Source of the DNA: a virus
Length of the DNA stretch: 64,000 nt
Strand: one strand, 5' to 3'
IMG/VR virus record: IMGVR_UViG_3300043427_003501
Location: 1-64,000 of that record
The notes beneath the pieces were generated by a model. That model saw only the letters and a list, made by a program, of their open reading frames with translations, made no database searches and had not been told where the DNA came from. The translations under genes were made by a program, and so were the position numbers. This document shows positions 15,186 to 22,899 of the stretch, piece after piece; positions within the stretch are counted from its first letter, which is position 1, and the number at the start of each line of letters is the position of its first letter.

Positions 15186-15491
15186 ATGGATGCTGGCACA
15201 GCTTACTTGAGCCTGATGCGTGAGCGCAATGCCTATCGCGACATCGCCCTGCAGATGCAGATGGCGCTAGATGCGATCCGCGCTCTGCACCCTTCTGACA
15301 CCGAAGAAGGCTACAACGAGTGGGGCGAAGCGGAATGCTTCCATAGAGCTCAGCGTATCGCCTTCGACACCCTCAATCAACTCAACAAGGAGTATGGAAG
15401 TGGACCTCTCGATTCTGGACAAGATGTCAACCGAGGCGCTGCAGGCGATTCGAGATCGGACTCAGGACTTGCTTCAGGCGCGTTCGCGTAG
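15186..15491 (+). CDS. Hypothetical protein
   Basis: About 101 residues from ATG 15186, chosen because GGAGG lies seven bases upstream (another ATG at 15171 is in frame). Helical N-terminal 75 residues (YLSLMRERNAYRDIALQMQMALDAI), disordered tail. Its last 90 bases overlap the next gene in a different frame. Confidence 0.55.
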   Translation: MDAGTAYLSLMRERNAYRDIALQMQMALDAIRALHPSDTEEGYNEWGEAECFHRAQRIAFDTLNQLNKEYGSGPLDSGQDVNRGAAGDSRSDSGLASGAFA

Positions 15492-15714
15492 TGTTATCAG
15501 AGTCGGCGCCTTTGCCGAGTTCAAGGACAAGAATGGCGTCGTGCGGACTATCCAAATCACTCGGGTCAACGCCAAGAGCGTCACCGGGTTGGAAAACGGC
15601 AAGCTCCGCTGGCGCGTCAGCCCTCAGTTTCTGACAGTCAGGACTTTGCCAAGCGCTCCCGTGATAACCGCCGAGCGCCATGTGCCCAAGACCGAAGCCA
15701 CCGCCGTTTGGTGA
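15400..15714 (+). CDS. Hypothetical protein with SH3/KOW-like segment
   Basis: About 104 residues from GTG 15400 (AAGGAG seven bases upstream; ATG 15394 is too close to it). After a helical start, VGAFAEFKDKNGVVRTIQITRVNAKSVTGLENGKLRWRVSPQFL looks like a small beta barrel. No family recognised. Confidence 0.55.
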   Translation: MDLSILDKMSTEALQAIRDRTQDLLQARSRSVIRVGAFAEFKDKNGVVRTIQITRVNAKSVTGLENGKLRWRVSPQFLTVRTLPSAPVITAERHVPKTEATAVW

Positions 15715-16110
15715 CAGTAAGGCGCCTTTTTGGCGTTTTTTGGCTTCAGACCAAAATTTCCTAGGACTTAGCGGTTCTCCCTAGCGGCGACTGCTGCGCG
15801 ACACCAGCACACGATCTAGGACTGCGGTGTTCCTGCCATCAGAACGCGCTACAAGCGATTTCCAAGATGTCGGTAATGGTGAGGTACCACCGACAAAACG
15901 AAACCAAGGCCAAGGTGTTTTCGTCGGTTTGCCCTAGGGGCTTCCTATAGCACTTTGTGCTATAGGCCGATAAATAGGAGATTTCAACTCGCCTCTGTGA
16001 ACTCCCTGCAAAAGCGCTTCAAAGTCCTATAGCGGCTCGCAACAATGAGTCATGTCGCAAACACGGCGACAGGCACAAGCGCCATGCGCTTCATCTCAAG
16101 GAGTCACAGT
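15715..16110 (+). other. Intergenic region with CCTAGG and CCTATAGC repeats
   Basis: No credible gene. A weak terminator-like CGCC-TTTTT-GGCG-TTTTTT sits at 15725-15741. CCTAGG or CTAGCGG words recur. A perfect 10-pair hairpin with arms CCTATAGCAC and GTGCTATAGG around TTT lies at 15944-15966, and CCTATAGCGGC follows near 16026. These words reappear in the 23-25 kb island. Confidence 0.5.
15944..15966 (+). repeat. Perfect 10-base inverted repeat
   Basis: Arms CCTATAGCAC and GTGCTATAGG with loop TTT. No T run follows. Possible operator or RNA hairpin in the leader of the gene at 16111. Confidence 0.6.
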
Positions 16111-16554
16111 ATGTGGGACAAGGAAGGTATTCAAAGGCTATTAGCCGAGAACGACAAGGCTGTCGTTCGGGCAGTGGCTGCAATCTATGCGCGCCAAACT
16201 GCATCCGAGCAGAGCACAGAGTCCACCGTTGAGTCCAACGGTGTCGGTTTCAACTACGCGGATGCTAGGCTTGGCACCTACTATGGGCAGTACATCGCTC
16301 GTCGGGGTGCCTTGACTGGCCATCATCTTCAGAAGGCTCGTCGGATGATGATGAAGTATTGGCGTCAGTTGGCTGAGATTGCGAACGCCAAGCAGCCGAC
16401 TGTGGTCGAGCCCAAGATCGAAGCTGCTGGCTTTCGTCCGATCGAACCTGACGAGGATGTTGGCAACTACCTCGAGGAGAAGATGATTCACGACGAGATG
16501 GCCGCTGCAGGCATGTTGGAGACCACAACTCCGCGCCCTGCTGATTGGGCTTGA
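16111..16554 (+). CDS. Hypothetical protein
   Basis: 147 residues from ATG 16111 (AAGGAG eight bases upstream). NYADARLGTYYGQYIARRGALTGHHLQKARRMMMKYWRQLAEIA suggests a helical, basic centre that could touch nucleic acid. No family recognised. An AGTCA dyad follows ten bases after the stop. Confidence 0.6.
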   Translation: MWDKEGIQRLLAENDKAVVRAVAAIYARQTASEQSTESTVESNGVGFNYADARLGTYYGQYIARRGALTGHHLQKARRMMMKYWRQLAEIANAKQPTVVEPKIEAAGFRPIEPDEDVGNYLEEKMIHDEMAAAGMLETTTPRPADWA

Positions 16555-16564
16555 TCTCGGGAAT

Positions 16565-16613
16565 CAGTCACGGGTGACTTGTGTTTCCTGCAAGCGCAAG
16601 TCACACTTCACTT
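16565..16613 (+). promoter_or_regulatory. AGTCA dyad, with a degenerate second copy
   Basis: CAGTCA-CGGG-TGACTT (16565-16580) is followed by AAGTCA-CACT-TCACTT (16598-16613). A -35 TTGTGT is present at the dyad edge but no good -10. Control region of the gene at 16643. Confidence 0.5.
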
Positions 16614-16642
16614 GTCACTTTTGACAGCAAAGGAGAAACCAT

Positions 16643-17155
16643 ATGGGTTTGGATATGTATGCGTACAGGATTCGCCAAGACATCATTGGCGATGCTCAAG
16701 TGGACGTTGACGTCAACGATCTCGTCCTGAAGGCCAGTGGCTACACGACGCCCTCAGATGAGGAGTTTGAGAAGCTCAGCGACGAGGAGAAGAAGCGGCA
16801 CTACGCCGAAGTTCACAAGCTGATCGACCGGGCGAAGGAAGACGGCATCTTGGACACTGACTTTGCCTACTGGCGCAAGTTCAACCACCTGCATGGGTGG
16901 ATGGAGGAGCTCTACAGGCACAAGGGCGGCCAAAGCGAGTCCTTCAACTGCGACACGGTTCGCCTGATGCCAGACGATCTGGACGCGCTCTACGTCCTGG
17001 CAGCCAGCAAGGCGTTGGCACCGACGCAGGGCTTCTTCTTCGGAAGCTACGAGCCCTTCAACGACGACGACAAGGGTGAAGTCATCGACTTCATCCAGAA
17101 GGCTCGCTCGGCCATCAGGGACGGTTACGCCGTCCTGTACTCATCCTGGTGGTGA
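16643..17155 (+). CDS. Conserved MGLDMYA-type phage protein
   Basis: 170 residues. Starts MGLDMYAYRI and ends in GYAVLYSSWW, with FAYWRKFNHLHGWMEELY, FNCDTVRL and GFFFGS between; this is a widespread phage and plasmid family of unknown role, sometimes wrongly named phosphoglycerate kinase. AAAGGAGA precedes the ATG. Flanked on both sides by AGTCA dyads, so it is a single-gene unit. Confidence 0.8.
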   Translation: MGLDMYAYRIRQDIIGDAQVDVDVNDLVLKASGYTTPSDEEFEKLSDEEKKRHYAEVHKLIDRAKEDGILDTDFAYWRKFNHLHGWMEELYRHKGGQSESFNCDTVRLMPDDLDALYVLAASKALAPTQGFFFGSYEPFNDDDKGEVIDFIQKARSAIRDGYAVLYSSWW

Positions 17156-17164
17156 TTGGCTGCT

Positions 17165-17193
17165 TTATTGGATAAGTCACAGGCGACTAACCT
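17165..17193 (+). promoter_or_regulatory. Promoter with AGTCA dyad in the spacer
   Basis: TTATTG (17165-17170), 17-base spacer, TAACCT (17188-17193). AAGTCA-CAGG-CGACTA (17174-17189) fills the spacer, so a bound protein would block polymerase. Confidence 0.5.
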
Positions 17194-17249
17194 TTTCCTG
17201 GGGTCGCTTGTGACAATTCACTGTCAGCAATCAACTGTGAGGAGTTTCT

Positions 17250-17567
17250 ATGGATTGGATCATCACCAAAGACAGGACTGCGGAGCCGGATGAGGCCTCA
17301 TTCGCAGGGCGAGGTATGCGCGATGGCGTATTTCATATCGGCCTGCAGCTTCAACAGGACGCAGATGAGTGGCGTAAGCAGGAACTGATCTTTCAGTTCC
17401 AACTGCTCAACGACGATGGCGAAATCGACCTCGATGGCGAGTGTGGCGACATTCAAAACGCCTACGAACTCGACGCCTTCGCCCCTCTCGATTGGGCGTC
17501 CGACCTGATTGGCTGCACCGAACTCCGTTTCAGACTGAAAGGATCAAAGCAATGGCAAACCCTGTGA
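17250..17567 (+). CDS. Hypothetical protein
   Basis: 105 residues, acidic (DDGEIDLDGECGDIQ), no family recognised. AGGAG upstream of the ATG. Its 3' end overlaps the next gene. Confidence 0.55.
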   Translation: MDWIITKDRTAEPDEASFAGRGMRDGVFHIGLQLQQDADEWRKQELIFQFQLLNDDGEIDLDGECGDIQNAYELDAFAPLDWASDLIGCTELRFRLKGSKQWQTL

Positions 17568-17749
17568 ACGAACACAATTGGACAACCAAGAGATTCCACA
17601 GAACCATGCGTGAGGCGTTTCCAAACGATGCTAAATATGCCTGCGCTATCGAAGTCCACAAACCGTTTCGGTGCCTGGACTTTCCCATCTTTGCCGTAGT
17701 GACAGGACTGGCGGCTGTGTCCGCAATTCTCATGATCCTCGCGAGTTGA
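17552..17749 (+). CDS. Small membrane-anchored protein
   Basis: 65 residues from ATG 17552 (AAAGGA upstream). The last 20 residues (FPIFAVVTGLAAVSAILMILAS) form one membrane segment, with a basic N-terminal domain expected in the cytoplasm. Confidence 0.55.
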   Translation: MANPVNEHNWTTKRFHRTMREAFPNDAKYACAIEVHKPFRCLDFPIFAVVTGLAAVSAILMILAS

Positions 17750-17752
17750 CGC

Positions 17753-17947
17753 ATGGAAACTTCCACAAAAGCCACGTTTCATAAATCCTGCAACTGCCAT
17801 ATGTGCAGGCTTGGCAGGCAGCATTTCGACAGGAATCTGAATGAGCGGAAGCTGCGTAGGAAGTCAAAGAAGCAACTCCTCGACTATCGGCTCAAGGGCT
17901 CAGAAGATGTGGAAATTCATCCTATCTCAAGCCCCTTCACGGACTAA
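17753..17947 (+). CDS. Small basic protein with CNCHMC motif
   Basis: 64 residues, strongly basic (RNLNERKLRRKSKKQLLDYR). CNCHMC near residue 13 could bind a metal. No family recognised; may bind nucleic acid. Confidence 0.5.
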   Translation: METSTKATFHKSCNCHMCRLGRQHFDRNLNERKLRRKSKKQLLDYRLKGSEDVEIHPISSPFTD

Positions 17948-17951
17948 ATCC

Positions 17952-18011
17952 ATGTTTGAAGCAATCCTCGTGTGCATCCTGTACGGAATTCTTGTAGGAA
18001 ATAGGAAATGA
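17952..18011 (+). CDS. Possible 19-residue hydrophobic peptide
   Basis: ATG to TGA encodes a hydrophobic peptide (FEAILVCILYGILVG) and its stop overlaps the start of the next gene by ATGA. There is no clear ribosome binding site. The overlap is the main support. Confidence 0.3.
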   Translation: MFEAILVCILYGILVGNRK

Positions 18012-18211
18012 CTTCAGTGCCAAACAATGCTTTGAGGCTACTTAGGATCGAGGGTGATCTTGTTGCCGTCTATGAAGGCAGGAGGCGTCTGGCCATCTTT
18101 GCGGGTGCCAGGCAGTTGGATCGAGAGTCAGCCGAAACTCTGCGGCTGACGCCTGAAGCAACTATCTTGGCGCAGCCCATTGAGCCTGTCGAGAACCCAA
18201 CGGCCGCTTGA
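18008..18211 (+). CDS. Hypothetical protein
   Basis: 67 residues, no family recognised. A small beta-rich start (LLRIEGDLVAVYEGRRRLAIF) then helix. TAGGAA upstream of the ATG. Confidence 0.5.
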   Translation: MTSVPNNALRLLRIEGDLVAVYEGRRRLAIFAGARQLDRESAETLRLTPEATILAQPIEPVENPTAA

Positions 18212-18223
18212 AAGTGTCCTGCT

Positions 18224-18239
18224 AAGTCACTTGTGACTC
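18224..18239 (+). promoter_or_regulatory. AGTCA-N4-TGACT dyad
   Basis: AAGTCA-CTTG-TGACTC, 12 bases after the previous stop and 55 before the next start. A matching promoter is poor (GTCCTG-17-CCATGC). Confidence 0.5.
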
Positions 18240-18293
18240 CATGCGGCGAGCGTCAGAATCAATCATCGCAATCAACGACAAAGGAGTGACGCG

Positions 18294-18524
18294 ATGGAAG
18301 TTCTCAAGGTGGGCGATACCGTCATGTGGCGCGGCAGTTGGGGCAGCGAACCTGCCAAACGCGCCAAGATAGTTCGTATGGAGCTGTGCAAGGCCGAACG
18401 CGACAAGTATGGCGTGGAGGTCAGTAGCGCCTGGCTCACGGACAAGAATCGCTTGTGCGTGGACCTCGACAACGGGTCGTGGGCCTATGGCTTCCAAATC
18501 GAACCGATCGGGAGCGCGGCATGA
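18294..18524 (+). CDS. Small SH3-like protein
   Basis: 76 residues. VLKVGDTVMWRGSWGSEPAKRAKIVRME...CVDLDNGSWAYGFQIEPI has the spacing of a small beta-barrel (SH3/KOW-like) domain. AAAGGAG precedes the ATG. It begins a chain of coupled genes (18294-19158). Confidence 0.55.
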   Translation: MEVLKVGDTVMWRGSWGSEPAKRAKIVRMELCKAERDKYGVEVSSAWLTDKNRLCVDLDNGSWAYGFQIEPIGSAA

Positions 18525-18871
18525 ATTTCAGCCAAGACTTCAAACAAGCCTACGTTGACGAGCTCCTGCATCAGGTGCATCACCGAGCAGGCAATGAGTG
18601 GCCCTGGCTCGAGGAAGACGAAATGGTGGGCTCTGTGTATTTTGTGGAAGACAAGGAAATTGTCTACTGCACGCCCGCTGTTCGCCAATACCTTGGCGGT
18701 GAGGAAGTTCCTCCCAACGACAACTGCCCAATTCAGTTCTGTCGGATCAGAGAGGAGAGTGACTCCCACGAAATGACCGAAGTGGACTACTTCCTCACTT
18801 ACAACATGCCTTATGACTTGGCGCGATATCAGGCGCTTGTAGGGGCTTACAAGCAAGGAGCTTTGGTATGA
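18521..18871 (+). CDS. Hypothetical protein
   Basis: 116 residues, acidic, no family recognised. ATGA overlap with the gene before and with the gene after. Confidence 0.55.
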   Translation: MNFSQDFKQAYVDELLHQVHHRAGNEWPWLEEDEMVGSVYFVEDKEIVYCTPAVRQYLGGEEVPPNDNCPIQFCRIREESDSHEMTEVDYFLTYNMPYDLARYQALVGAYKQGALV

Positions 18872-19158
18872 ACGTCCGAGCTGAACTCGATAAGGCAACG
18901 GAGCCTGTTGTCACCATCTCCACCAGCCACCTGTCCGAAGCCACAAAGGAGTGGCTTAGCAAGGACTTGCTCAGGCGTGATGGAAAGATGGCAGGTATGG
19001 AGTGGGACTACGGTTGGATGTTGTTCGTAGGCAATTGGGATGAGGATACCCCTGAAGATTTGGCTTGCATCCTCAAAACCTGCAACGACTACGCATACTC
19101 CTGGGTCCGATTCGACTGCGATGCGCCTGCCTGTCGCGCATTTCCGGAAGCCTCGTAG
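18868..19158 (+). CDS. Hypothetical protein
   Basis: 96 residues. The pattern VTISTSHLSEATKEWL...YGWMLFVGNWDEDTPEDLACILKTCNDYAYSWVRFDCDAP recalls small unassigned phage proteins. Coupled by ATGA to the preceding gene. Confidence 0.6.
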   Translation: MNVRAELDKATEPVVTISTSHLSEATKEWLSKDLLRRDGKMAGMEWDYGWMLFVGNWDEDTPEDLACILKTCNDYAYSWVRFDCDAPACRAFPEAS

Positions 19159-19167
19159 GAGACTGAA

Positions 19168-19326
19168 ATGACCACATCGGACAGGGTCTTTCTGATAGTT
19201 TTGGCCATCTGTTGCCTCGCCCTTTCCACAGTAATTGGCAAACCTGGCAGTTACTGTGGAAATGTGGAGTTTCGTCCGGATGCCACTCAGCATCAAAAGG
19301 ACGAATGTCGAAGGCTGAGGCCTTGA
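19168..19326 (+). CDS. Small exported or membrane-anchored protein
   Basis: 52 residues. MTTSDRVFLIVLAICCLALSTVIGK is a membrane anchor or signal sequence, possibly of lipoprotein type because of the two cysteines, followed by a polar domain with two more cysteines. AGGAG lies upstream of the ATG. Confidence 0.55.
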   Translation: MTTSDRVFLIVLAICCLALSTVIGKPGSYCGNVEFRPDATQHQKDECRRLRP

Positions 19327-19430
19327 TCAGCCAGGAAACCTTATAGGGGATGTCGAGCTTGCGCTCGCTATTCCTATTTTCGCAAGCGACAATTATTTGT
19401 CAGCAACTTATACCCTTTGGGGCTTTTCCC

Positions 19431-19784
19431 ATGAAAAAGAAACGCAAGCCAACACGCGCTCAGCAGGAAGCACAGGCTTCTTTTGACGCCATGATTCGCA
19501 AGTGGGCGAATCTACCAAAATTCGCGCACACTAACAGGCCGAATGTTAGCGTCCAAAAACCTGTTACATCGCCTATCTACCCGCCAGGGCGCGAGCCTCA
19601 AACTGTCATCCGACCCTCCGAGTCGTCGTTCCAGGACAAGTGGGTGGGCGGCACCAAGCCTGTACACAGTCTGCGCTATACGGGCGACAAGCTCGTGGGT
19701 ATTGGCGTTATGCACAAATCCAACTCAGTGCCTGTATTCAACTCGGATCAGGCTGTCGAAATCGCACGTATGCGGAGGGGCTGA
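19431..19784 (+). CDS. Hypothetical protein
   Basis: 117 residues from ATG 19431 (MKKKRKPTRAQQEAQ); the ribosome binding site is unclear, though GGGG lies ten bases upstream. The C-terminus SLRYTGDKLVGIGVMHKSNSVPVFNSDQAVEIARMRRG matches a common phage end seen in unassigned proteins. Ends within the start of the next gene. Confidence 0.6.
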   Translation: MKKKRKPTRAQQEAQASFDAMIRKWANLPKFAHTNRPNVSVQKPVTSPIYPPGREPQTVIRPSESSFQDKWVGGTKPVHSLRYTGDKLVGIGVMHKSNSVPVFNSDQAVEIARMRRG

Positions 19785-19993
19785 TGCAGCCAACACACGA
19801 AGAGAAATTGGCCACCATGCGTGGCGAGGACACGGGCTGGAACTACCGATTTCAGGTGCCTGGCCCTTCCCCAAATATGTGGAGTCACGAGGACTGGATT
19901 CGCTACATTGGCGACAACTGGTTCCGAGTGCCTCGCAAGGACACCAACCATGAAGACCGAACCCCTGAAAGTACCGATCCCGAAGCCTCGTAA
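19784..19993 (+). CDS. Hypothetical protein
   Basis: 69 residues, no family recognised. Shares one base with the previous stop codon (TGATG), GAGGGG upstream. Tryptophan-rich (GWNYRF, MWSHEDWIRYIGDNWF). Confidence 0.5.
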   Translation: MQPTHEEKLATMRGEDTGWNYRFQVPGPSPNMWSHEDWIRYIGDNWFRVPRKDTNHEDRTPESTDPEAS

Positions 19994-20099
19994 TCCCCTG
20001 GTTGCGCCTTCACACCGTCGGAAAGCGGGACCACATAAGGATAGGCGCGACAAACGCCGTAAGCCTGACGTAAGAGAAGATCAAACTCATGAATCCTGA
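19950..20099 (+). CDS. Small basic protein
   Basis: 49 residues, almost half basic or proline (SHRRKAGPHKDRRDKRRKPD). Overlaps the genes on both sides in other frames. No clear ribosome binding site; moderate support only. Confidence 0.4.
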   Translation: MKTEPLKVPIPKPRNPLVAPSHRRKAGPHKDRRDKRRKPDVREDQTHES

Positions 20100-20334
20100 A
20101 GAACTCCTGGCCAAGATCAAGGAGCTTGGCAATTACATCGACGTTCGGATGCTCGAGGACGAATCGATCGTCGCCATTGGCGAGCTGATGTTCACCCGAG
20201 CGATCTACATGGATGTGGATTTACTCGGCTGGGGCAGGCGCTTCTGCTTTGAGAACCGAGATTTGGCCGTTGTGGAATATGCCAAGCTCCAAAACGGTGA
20301 CATGGAACCTCAAGGGTGGATTGCGAGGAGATAA
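20089..20334 (+). CDS. Hypothetical protein
   Basis: 81 residues, acidic, no family recognised. It begins inside the end of the previous reading frame and is followed two bases later by another start. Confidence 0.55.
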   Translation: MNPEELLAKIKELGNYIDVRMLEDESIVAIGELMFTRAIYMDVDLLGWGRRFCFENRDLAVVEYAKLQNGDMEPQGWIARR

Positions 20335-20336
20335 AC

Positions 20337-20588
20337 ATGGGCTACTGTGATCCTAAAGCCATTCGCAATGGCAAGGCCTGGGCTGATGTCGTCAATACGC
20401 CTGGGTTCATGCGTGGGTGTTTGCCAGGGAAAGTGAGTGGAACCTCACCAAACCCTGCACTCGGTCGAGACAATAAATCATCGCAAAACGACATGAAAGG
20501 AGATTGCGATGGTTTCCGAAGCACGCAGACAGGAGTTGGCTCGCAAGGGCTACTTCATCGAGGACATGGGGGTCGAGTACGGCCTTGA
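20337..20588 (+). CDS. Hypothetical protein overlapping the next gene
   Basis: 83 residues. The ATG has GAGGAG eight bases upstream. The first 35 residues look like real protein (MGYCDPKAIRNGKAWADVV); the last 27 run over the next gene in another frame and look unselected, so the reading frame may have lost its original stop. No family recognised. Confidence 0.45.
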   Translation: MGYCDPKAIRNGKAWADVVNTPGFMRGCLPGKVSGTSPNPALGRDNKSSQNDMKGDCDGFRSTQTGVGSQGLLHRGHGGRVRP

Positions 20589-20709
20589 GTACGAGGGTCA
20601 GTTCCGCTGGATGAACAGCCGAACGAACGAATTCCAGGACTACGAAGCGTCCTACAGCATCAACGATGCCTGGACCGCAGCCGACCTTCACGATCAGGAG
20701 GCAGCATGA
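20509..20709 (+). CDS. Hypothetical protein
   Basis: 66 residues, acidic, ATG with AAAGGAGA upstream. Ends in a four-base overlap with the next gene. No family recognised. Confidence 0.55.
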   Translation: MVSEARRQELARKGYFIEDMGVEYGLEYEGQFRWMNSRTNEFQDYEASYSINDAWTAADLHDQEAA

Positions 20710-21035
20710 GCGAGGACAAGCGCACCCAGTACCTACGAGGAATTGCAGCAAGCGCTCCTGAGCGCCAGGTTGATCCTCGCAACATCCAGCATCGCCTCCT
20801 GCACACCATCTTCTACGAGGTGGCCAACACGGAAGATTGGCGAGCTCCGATCAACGTCCTGGTGAAGATTCACCGTACAGGATCGATCACGCTCGGCCTG
20901 TACACCGACGCCATCGAATACTTCACAGGAACCAAGCCGGCCATCTTCATCGTCGAGGATTGGCAGGAGGCTTCCGACTTCGCAACCTTCCGAATCGTCA
21001 GCGAAGGCTATCGACTCGGCCCCGCAGGAGCTTGA
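20706..21035 (+). CDS. Hypothetical protein
   Basis: 109 residues, no family recognised. Mixed alpha/beta (NVLVKIHRTGSITLGLYTDAIEYF). ATGA start overlap. Confidence 0.55.
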   Translation: MSEDKRTQYLRGIAASAPERQVDPRNIQHRLLHTIFYEVANTEDWRAPINVLVKIHRTGSITLGLYTDAIEYFTGTKPAIFIVEDWQEASDFATFRIVSEGYRLGPAGA

Positions 21036-21036
21036 C

Positions 21037-21219
21037 ATGCTTGTCAATGGAATTGGACCGATCGATTGGGCGCTGCTGCGAGAGCAAAAGCGTTGGCTCC
21101 TGGATCAGGACAACCAGTACGCCGAAGGGCTCGTGATCCTGCTGGATCACATTGGCGATTTGGCTGTCGAGCAGGGTTTCAGTGAACAGGAAGTCTTCGA
21201 CGAGGAAATTCTCCTATGA
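21037..21219 (+). CDS. Hypothetical protein
   Basis: 60 residues, helical and acidic, no family recognised. CAGGAG upstream. ATGA overlap into the next gene. Confidence 0.5.
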   Translation: MLVNGIGPIDWALLREQKRWLLDQDNQYAEGLVILLDHIGDLAVEQGFSEQEVFDEEILL

Positions 21220-21431
21220 AGCACGAGCAAATCCAACAACTCGCCGACGATGCTTTGGACGCAGCCTGCCTCCATATGCAGAACCAGCTCGGAATCGACG
21301 ATGGCGACGTAGCAGGCATCTACTTCAGTGGAAATGTCCAAGATGCAATTCGCCAAATCTTCGAGGGCTACATCAAGATGGAAACCGCCATGAGGAGCAG
21401 GACAAATGTCCGTACCGAAACTCCTGCGTGA
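21216..21431 (+). CDS. Hypothetical protein
   Basis: 71 residues, helical (IQQLADDALDAACLHMQNQL). Its last 26 bases overlap the next gene. No family recognised. Confidence 0.55.
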   Translation: MKHEQIQQLADDALDAACLHMQNQLGIDDGDVAGIYFSGNVQDAIRQIFEGYIKMETAMRSRTNVRTETPA

Positions 21432-21639
21432 GCAGATTCGCCAATACGAACGTGAAGGGTTTACGGTGGAGAACATCTCTCGGGCCGCCAGGCACTACAA
21501 GGTGAAGTTCCACCAGTTCCCCGAACCACAGTTCCTGACGGCCAACACGACCGACTTTCGTGCCTACAAGAACAATATCACCCGATTCAAACGCCTGACT
21601 GTAAGCCAGGAGAAAGGTTCGAAGCCCCGAAACGTATAG
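21406..21639 (+). CDS. Hypothetical basic protein
   Basis: 77 residues, net basic, with LREQIRQYEREGFTVENISRAARHYKVKF, which could be a helix-turn-helix-like DNA-binding segment. GAGGAG upstream of the ATG. The family is not recognised. Confidence 0.55.
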   Translation: MSVPKLLREQIRQYEREGFTVENISRAARHYKVKFHQFPEPQFLTANTTDFRAYKNNITRFKRLTVSQEKGSKPRNV

Positions 21640-21664
21640 GCAAGACACCTCCGAGTTATCAGAT

Positions 21665-21680
21665 CAGTCACCCGTAACGT
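21665..21680 (+). promoter_or_regulatory. AGTCA dyad (one arm degenerate)
   Basis: CAGTCA-CCCG-TAACGT between genes, with a possible TTATCA-18-TATTAG promoter around it. Confidence 0.45.
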
Positions 21681-21702
21681 ATTAGGAAAGGGTAAAACTA
21701 CC

Positions 21703-22083
21703 ATGCACGGATACCCCTCACCGAAGCCTGCTGAGCAGTACCGGAAGCTGCAGGAGCTGGCTCTCAAAGGCAAATTAGGCGCTTCGAGCGCAGATGGATC
21801 ATGCGTCTATGAATCCAAAGGCAGCTTCTGCGCGGTTGGAGCTCTGTTCAACAAAGCCCAACACAAAGACCTGAAAGCCCGCGACCTCAACACAAAAGGC
21901 ATCGGCTTTGTCGCCCACCAGATCGGAAAAAAGAACCTCGAGGCCGTCACTGGACTTCGCCTGAATGAGCTGGTGAAGCTGCAAGGCCTGCATGACGAAA
22001 ACGCCTGGCGTCTGTCGAATGGCGATCAGTATTCCATACGACGATCGGAGTTCTTCCAGTACCTTGAAGAACGCCAAAAGTAA
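21703..22083 (+). CDS. Hypothetical protein
   Basis: 126 residues. GSCVYESKGSFCAVGALFNKAQH...HQIGKKNLEAVTGLRLNELVKLQGLHDENAW resembles an unassigned group of phage proteins with a conserved G-x-F-C-A-x-G-A-L/C core. Stands alone behind an AGTCA dyad; last gene before the repeat-rich island. Confidence 0.6.
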   Translation: MHGYPSPKPAEQYRKLQELALKGKLGASSADGSCVYESKGSFCAVGALFNKAQHKDLKARDLNTKGIGFVAHQIGKKNLEAVTGLRLNELVKLQGLHDENAWRLSNGDQYSIRRSEFFQYLEERQK

Positions 22084-22762
22084 CGCAAAAGGCGTTATAA
22101 CTTGACCCTATAACCCCACACAGCATGGGGTTATTCCACAAAGCCATCAACCATAGGCGCTAAGTCCTTGATTTCAAAGGACTTTCCTCAAATTGCAACA
22201 TCGAAATGTTTCTATAAGAGTGCTGGCCTACTTGTAACCCAAGTGTATGAAAACGACATAGAAAACTACTAATTTCCAACATCAGGGAAGACACAGGCCA
22301 GAGCTCACAACGAAGCCGGAAAAGCAAAGAGTACACCGACCAACACCAAGCACAGGAAATCGCTCAAAACGTCAATAAACGAACCGAAGCCTAAGAAGAA
22401 CAATACGGACAACAGGAACAAACAGGACAAAGACAAGAACGAGGCCAACAAGGACAAAGACAAAGATCAGGCCAAGAACAAGAACACAGGCAAAGAAGAC
22501 AAGTATGTCAAGGAAGATACAGAGGAAGAAGAGGAGAAAAACAGGCAAAAGAAGAATAAAGGAGAACAGGCAAAGGGCAACAAGAAGAGAAACAAAAATG
22601 GGAACAAAAATGGGGCGGCAGTTGTCCCTTCACTTTTCCACATGCCATAAAACTGGCCTTGGCAACGAATTCCCCTACAAGGTTCCCAACAAACTGCATT
22701 GCACACCCTACCTCCCGTCATCACAATTGAATCGTGCAAGGTGCACAACGAGGAGTTCAACA
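22084..22762 (+). other. Gene-poor region with T-depleted tract
   Basis: No credible gene over about 680 bases. An eight-pair hairpin TAACCCCA/TGGGGTTA lies at 22111-22133. ATTGCAACATCG near 22195 resembles the TGCA palindromes of the island and precedes TATAAG. From about 22290 to 22620 the plus strand is very rich in A and G: only 10 of 240 bases at 22381-22620 are T. Every plus frame is therefore open by composition, and the frames have no convincing start. It may be an unstructured leader, an origin-type element or a degenerate gene. Confidence 0.5.
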
Positions 22763-22899
22763 TGGATGAGATGCAGTTTTTGCTGGCCGATTCTGAGAGG
22801 GATTTTGCCTACCTGACCGACAACCTGGAAGATCAGGAGTGCTTCGAGCGCCTGGTCGAGCGCTTTGAGGAGCAACAAGATTGGCAAGATTTCCGATGA
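22763..22899 (+). CDS. Small acidic protein
   Basis: 45 residues, very acidic (LTDNLEDQECFERLVERFEEQQDW). ATG at 22763 chosen for CGAGGAG upstream. Ends in ATGA with the next gene. Function unknown; small acidic phage proteins can be DNA mimics or host inhibitors, which is speculation here. Confidence 0.6.

Noticed and set aside
22467-22763. 98-residue minus-strand Phe/Ser-rich frame
   Set aside because: Complement of the same purine tract; composition artefact.
22505-22816. 103-residue plus-strand Lys/Arg-rich frame
   Set aside because: Falls in the T-depleted tract where any frame is open, has no ribosome binding site, and runs across the start of the better supported gene at 22763.
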